A stretch of 7,113 nt of DNA, from positions 1 to 7,113 of the forward strand of contig DAOVLD010000088.1 of NCBI GenBank assembly GCA_030631445.1, read 5' to 3'. The notes beneath the pieces are model-generated. The model was not told the DNA's origin. It ran no database searches and saw only the letters and a program-made list of their open reading frames with translations. Made by a program: the position numbers and the translations under genes. Origin of the DNA: Bacteroidota bacterium. GTDB taxonomy: Bacteria > Bacteroidota > Bacteroidia > Bacteroidales > VadinHA17. Of the stretch, positions 6,265 to 7,113 are shown piece by piece (within the stretch, counting starts at the first letter, position 1; every line of letters starts with the position of its first letter).

Positions 6265-7071
6265 TTACTTATATGCCCCCATTTTTAGCATGGCTATCTC
6301 TTTCTGTGATAAAAATCTCCACTTGCCTCGCGAAAGATTCTTTTTGGTAAGTCCTGCAAAATATACACGGTCCAGCTTTTCAATTTTGTATCCAAGGTGC
6401 TCGAATAATCTTCTTACTATCCGGTTTCTTCCCGAATGGATCTCCAGACCAACTTGTTTCTTGTCATCAATTGTGGGATATGTGATAGCATCAACATGGA
6501 CCAAACCATCATCCAGTGTAATCCCTTCAACAATTTTATCCATGTCATTTCCGGTTAAATCTTTATCGAGAAATACGTGATAGATCTTTTTCTTATTATA
6601 TCTAGGGTGTGATAGTATTTTAGTCAGTTCGCCATCATTGGTAAGCAGTAATACGCCGGTAGTATTTCTGTCGAGTCTTCCTACAGGATATACACGTTCC
6701 GGACATGCTTTCCTTACCAGATCGTTAACTGTTTTTCTGTTTTTGGGATCATCCATTGTAGTAATATAATCCCTGGGTTTATTTAGAAGAATGTATACTT
6801 TGCTCTCTTTCCGGAGTTTTTTTCCTTTGTATTTTACTGTATCATTCCGATCAACTTTTATGCCCATTTCAGTAACAATTTTCCCATTTACTGAAATTTT
6901 CCCTGTCTTTATTAATTCATCCGCATCGCGGCGTGAACATAATCCTGTATTAGCTATATATTTATTTAACCTGGTAGTTGTATCTTTTTCGGAGTAATTC
7001 ACATTTCCTTTTTGTTTTTCAAATGGTCGTTTTTGACCGTTTTTTCCTGTGCTATGTCTGATCGTTTTCAT
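6265..7071 (-). CDS. rluB: rRNA pseudouridine synthase, RsuA/RluB family
   Basis: 268 residues. The enzyme isomerises a uridine in rRNA to pseudouridine. A lysine-rich N-terminal tail (about 1-32) precedes an S4 RNA-binding domain (about 33-80, with RLNKYIANTGLCSRRDAD). The catalytic domain has LLNKPRDYITT (95-105) and GRLDRNTTGVLLLTNDGEL (131-149), with D134 as the catalytic aspartate. The C-terminal GRNRIVRRLFEHLG and KLDRVYFAGL motifs are typical. The family is certain. RluB (23S rRNA) rather than RsuA (16S) or RluE/F is inferred from the overall form, so the symbol is provisional. The basic tail before the S4 domain is common in Bacteroidota members and probably adds RNA affinity. The gene has its own -7 element and is separated from era by 401 bp, so it is probably monocistronic or at least not co-transcribed with era. 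Confidence 0.9.
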   Translation of the reverse strand: MKTIRHSTGKNGQKRPFEKQKGNVNYSEKDTTTRLNKYIANTGLCSRRDADELIKTGKISVNGKIVTEMGIKVDRNDTVKYKGKKLRKESKVYILLNKPRDYITTMDDPKNRKTVNDLVRKACPERVYPVGRLDRNTTGVLLLTNDGELTKILSHPRYNKKKIYHVFLDKDLTGNDMDKIVEGITLDDGLVHVDAITYPTIDDKKQVGLEIHSGRNRIVRRLFEHLGYKIEKLDRVYFAGLTKKNLSRGKWRFLSQKEIAMLKMGAYK

Positions 7072-7102
7072 TAAGTTGTTGCCGGATACATAAATTATTG
7101 CA

Positions 7103-7110
7103 CAAAGATA
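7103..7110 (-). promoter_or_regulatory. Bacteroidota -7 promoter element upstream of the pseudouridine synthase gene
   Basis: The minus strand reads TATCTTTG followed by TGCAATAA, a strong example of the Bacteroidota TAnnTTTG element. It ends 31 bp before the ATG at 7071, which predicts a leader of about 25 nt. The -33 element would lie beyond the right edge of the window and cannot be checked. Confidence 0.65.
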
Positions 7111-7113
7111 GTA

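Overview
The window looks like a piece of a low-GC Bacteroidota chromosome. Three things point there. There is a two-component-regulator propeller/Y_Y_Y sensor joined to a SpoIIE-type phosphatase. era and der sit side by side. Upstream of several genes lie matches to the Bacteroidota -7 promoter element TAnnTTTG rather than sigma-70 boxes. I cannot name a genus. No tRNA, rRNA, CRISPR array or intact insertion sequence was found.

Layout. Positions 2-3091 (+) hold a large membrane sensor-phosphatase whose 5' end lies outside the window. Its reading frame is open to the left edge, and about 1029 residues are visible. It converges, with only 10 bp between stop codons, on a leftward cluster: era (5863-4988), der (4936-3632) and a small predicted lipoprotein (3611-3102). 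The spacings are 51 and 20 bp, so these three are probably co-transcribed. A promoter-like -7 element precedes era (5896-5903), and another lies just before the lipoprotein start (3614-3621). Further right, and also leftward, is an RsuA/RluB-type rRNA pseudouridine synthase (7071-6265) with its own -7 element (7103-7110).

The 401-bp gap between the pseudouridine synthase and era is the most unusual part. It contains nine tandem heptamers in perfect register (5978-6040, consensus CAGTCCA) and a second block of five related heptamers in the opposite orientation (6162-6196). Between them is a short open frame (6059-6139, +) that resembles the middle of the four-helix bundle S23/IVP protein family. 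I read the whole as a decayed repeat-flanked element, possibly a dispersed family in this genome.

Functionally, Era, Der and the pseudouridine synthase all act on ribosome assembly or rRNA (small subunit, large subunit and rRNA base modification), so the right half is a ribosome-biogenesis neighbourhood. The sensor-phosphatase is a separate signalling unit: periplasmic propellers, one membrane helix, a coiled coil and a cytoplasmic PP2C domain with its metal-binding aspartates intact.
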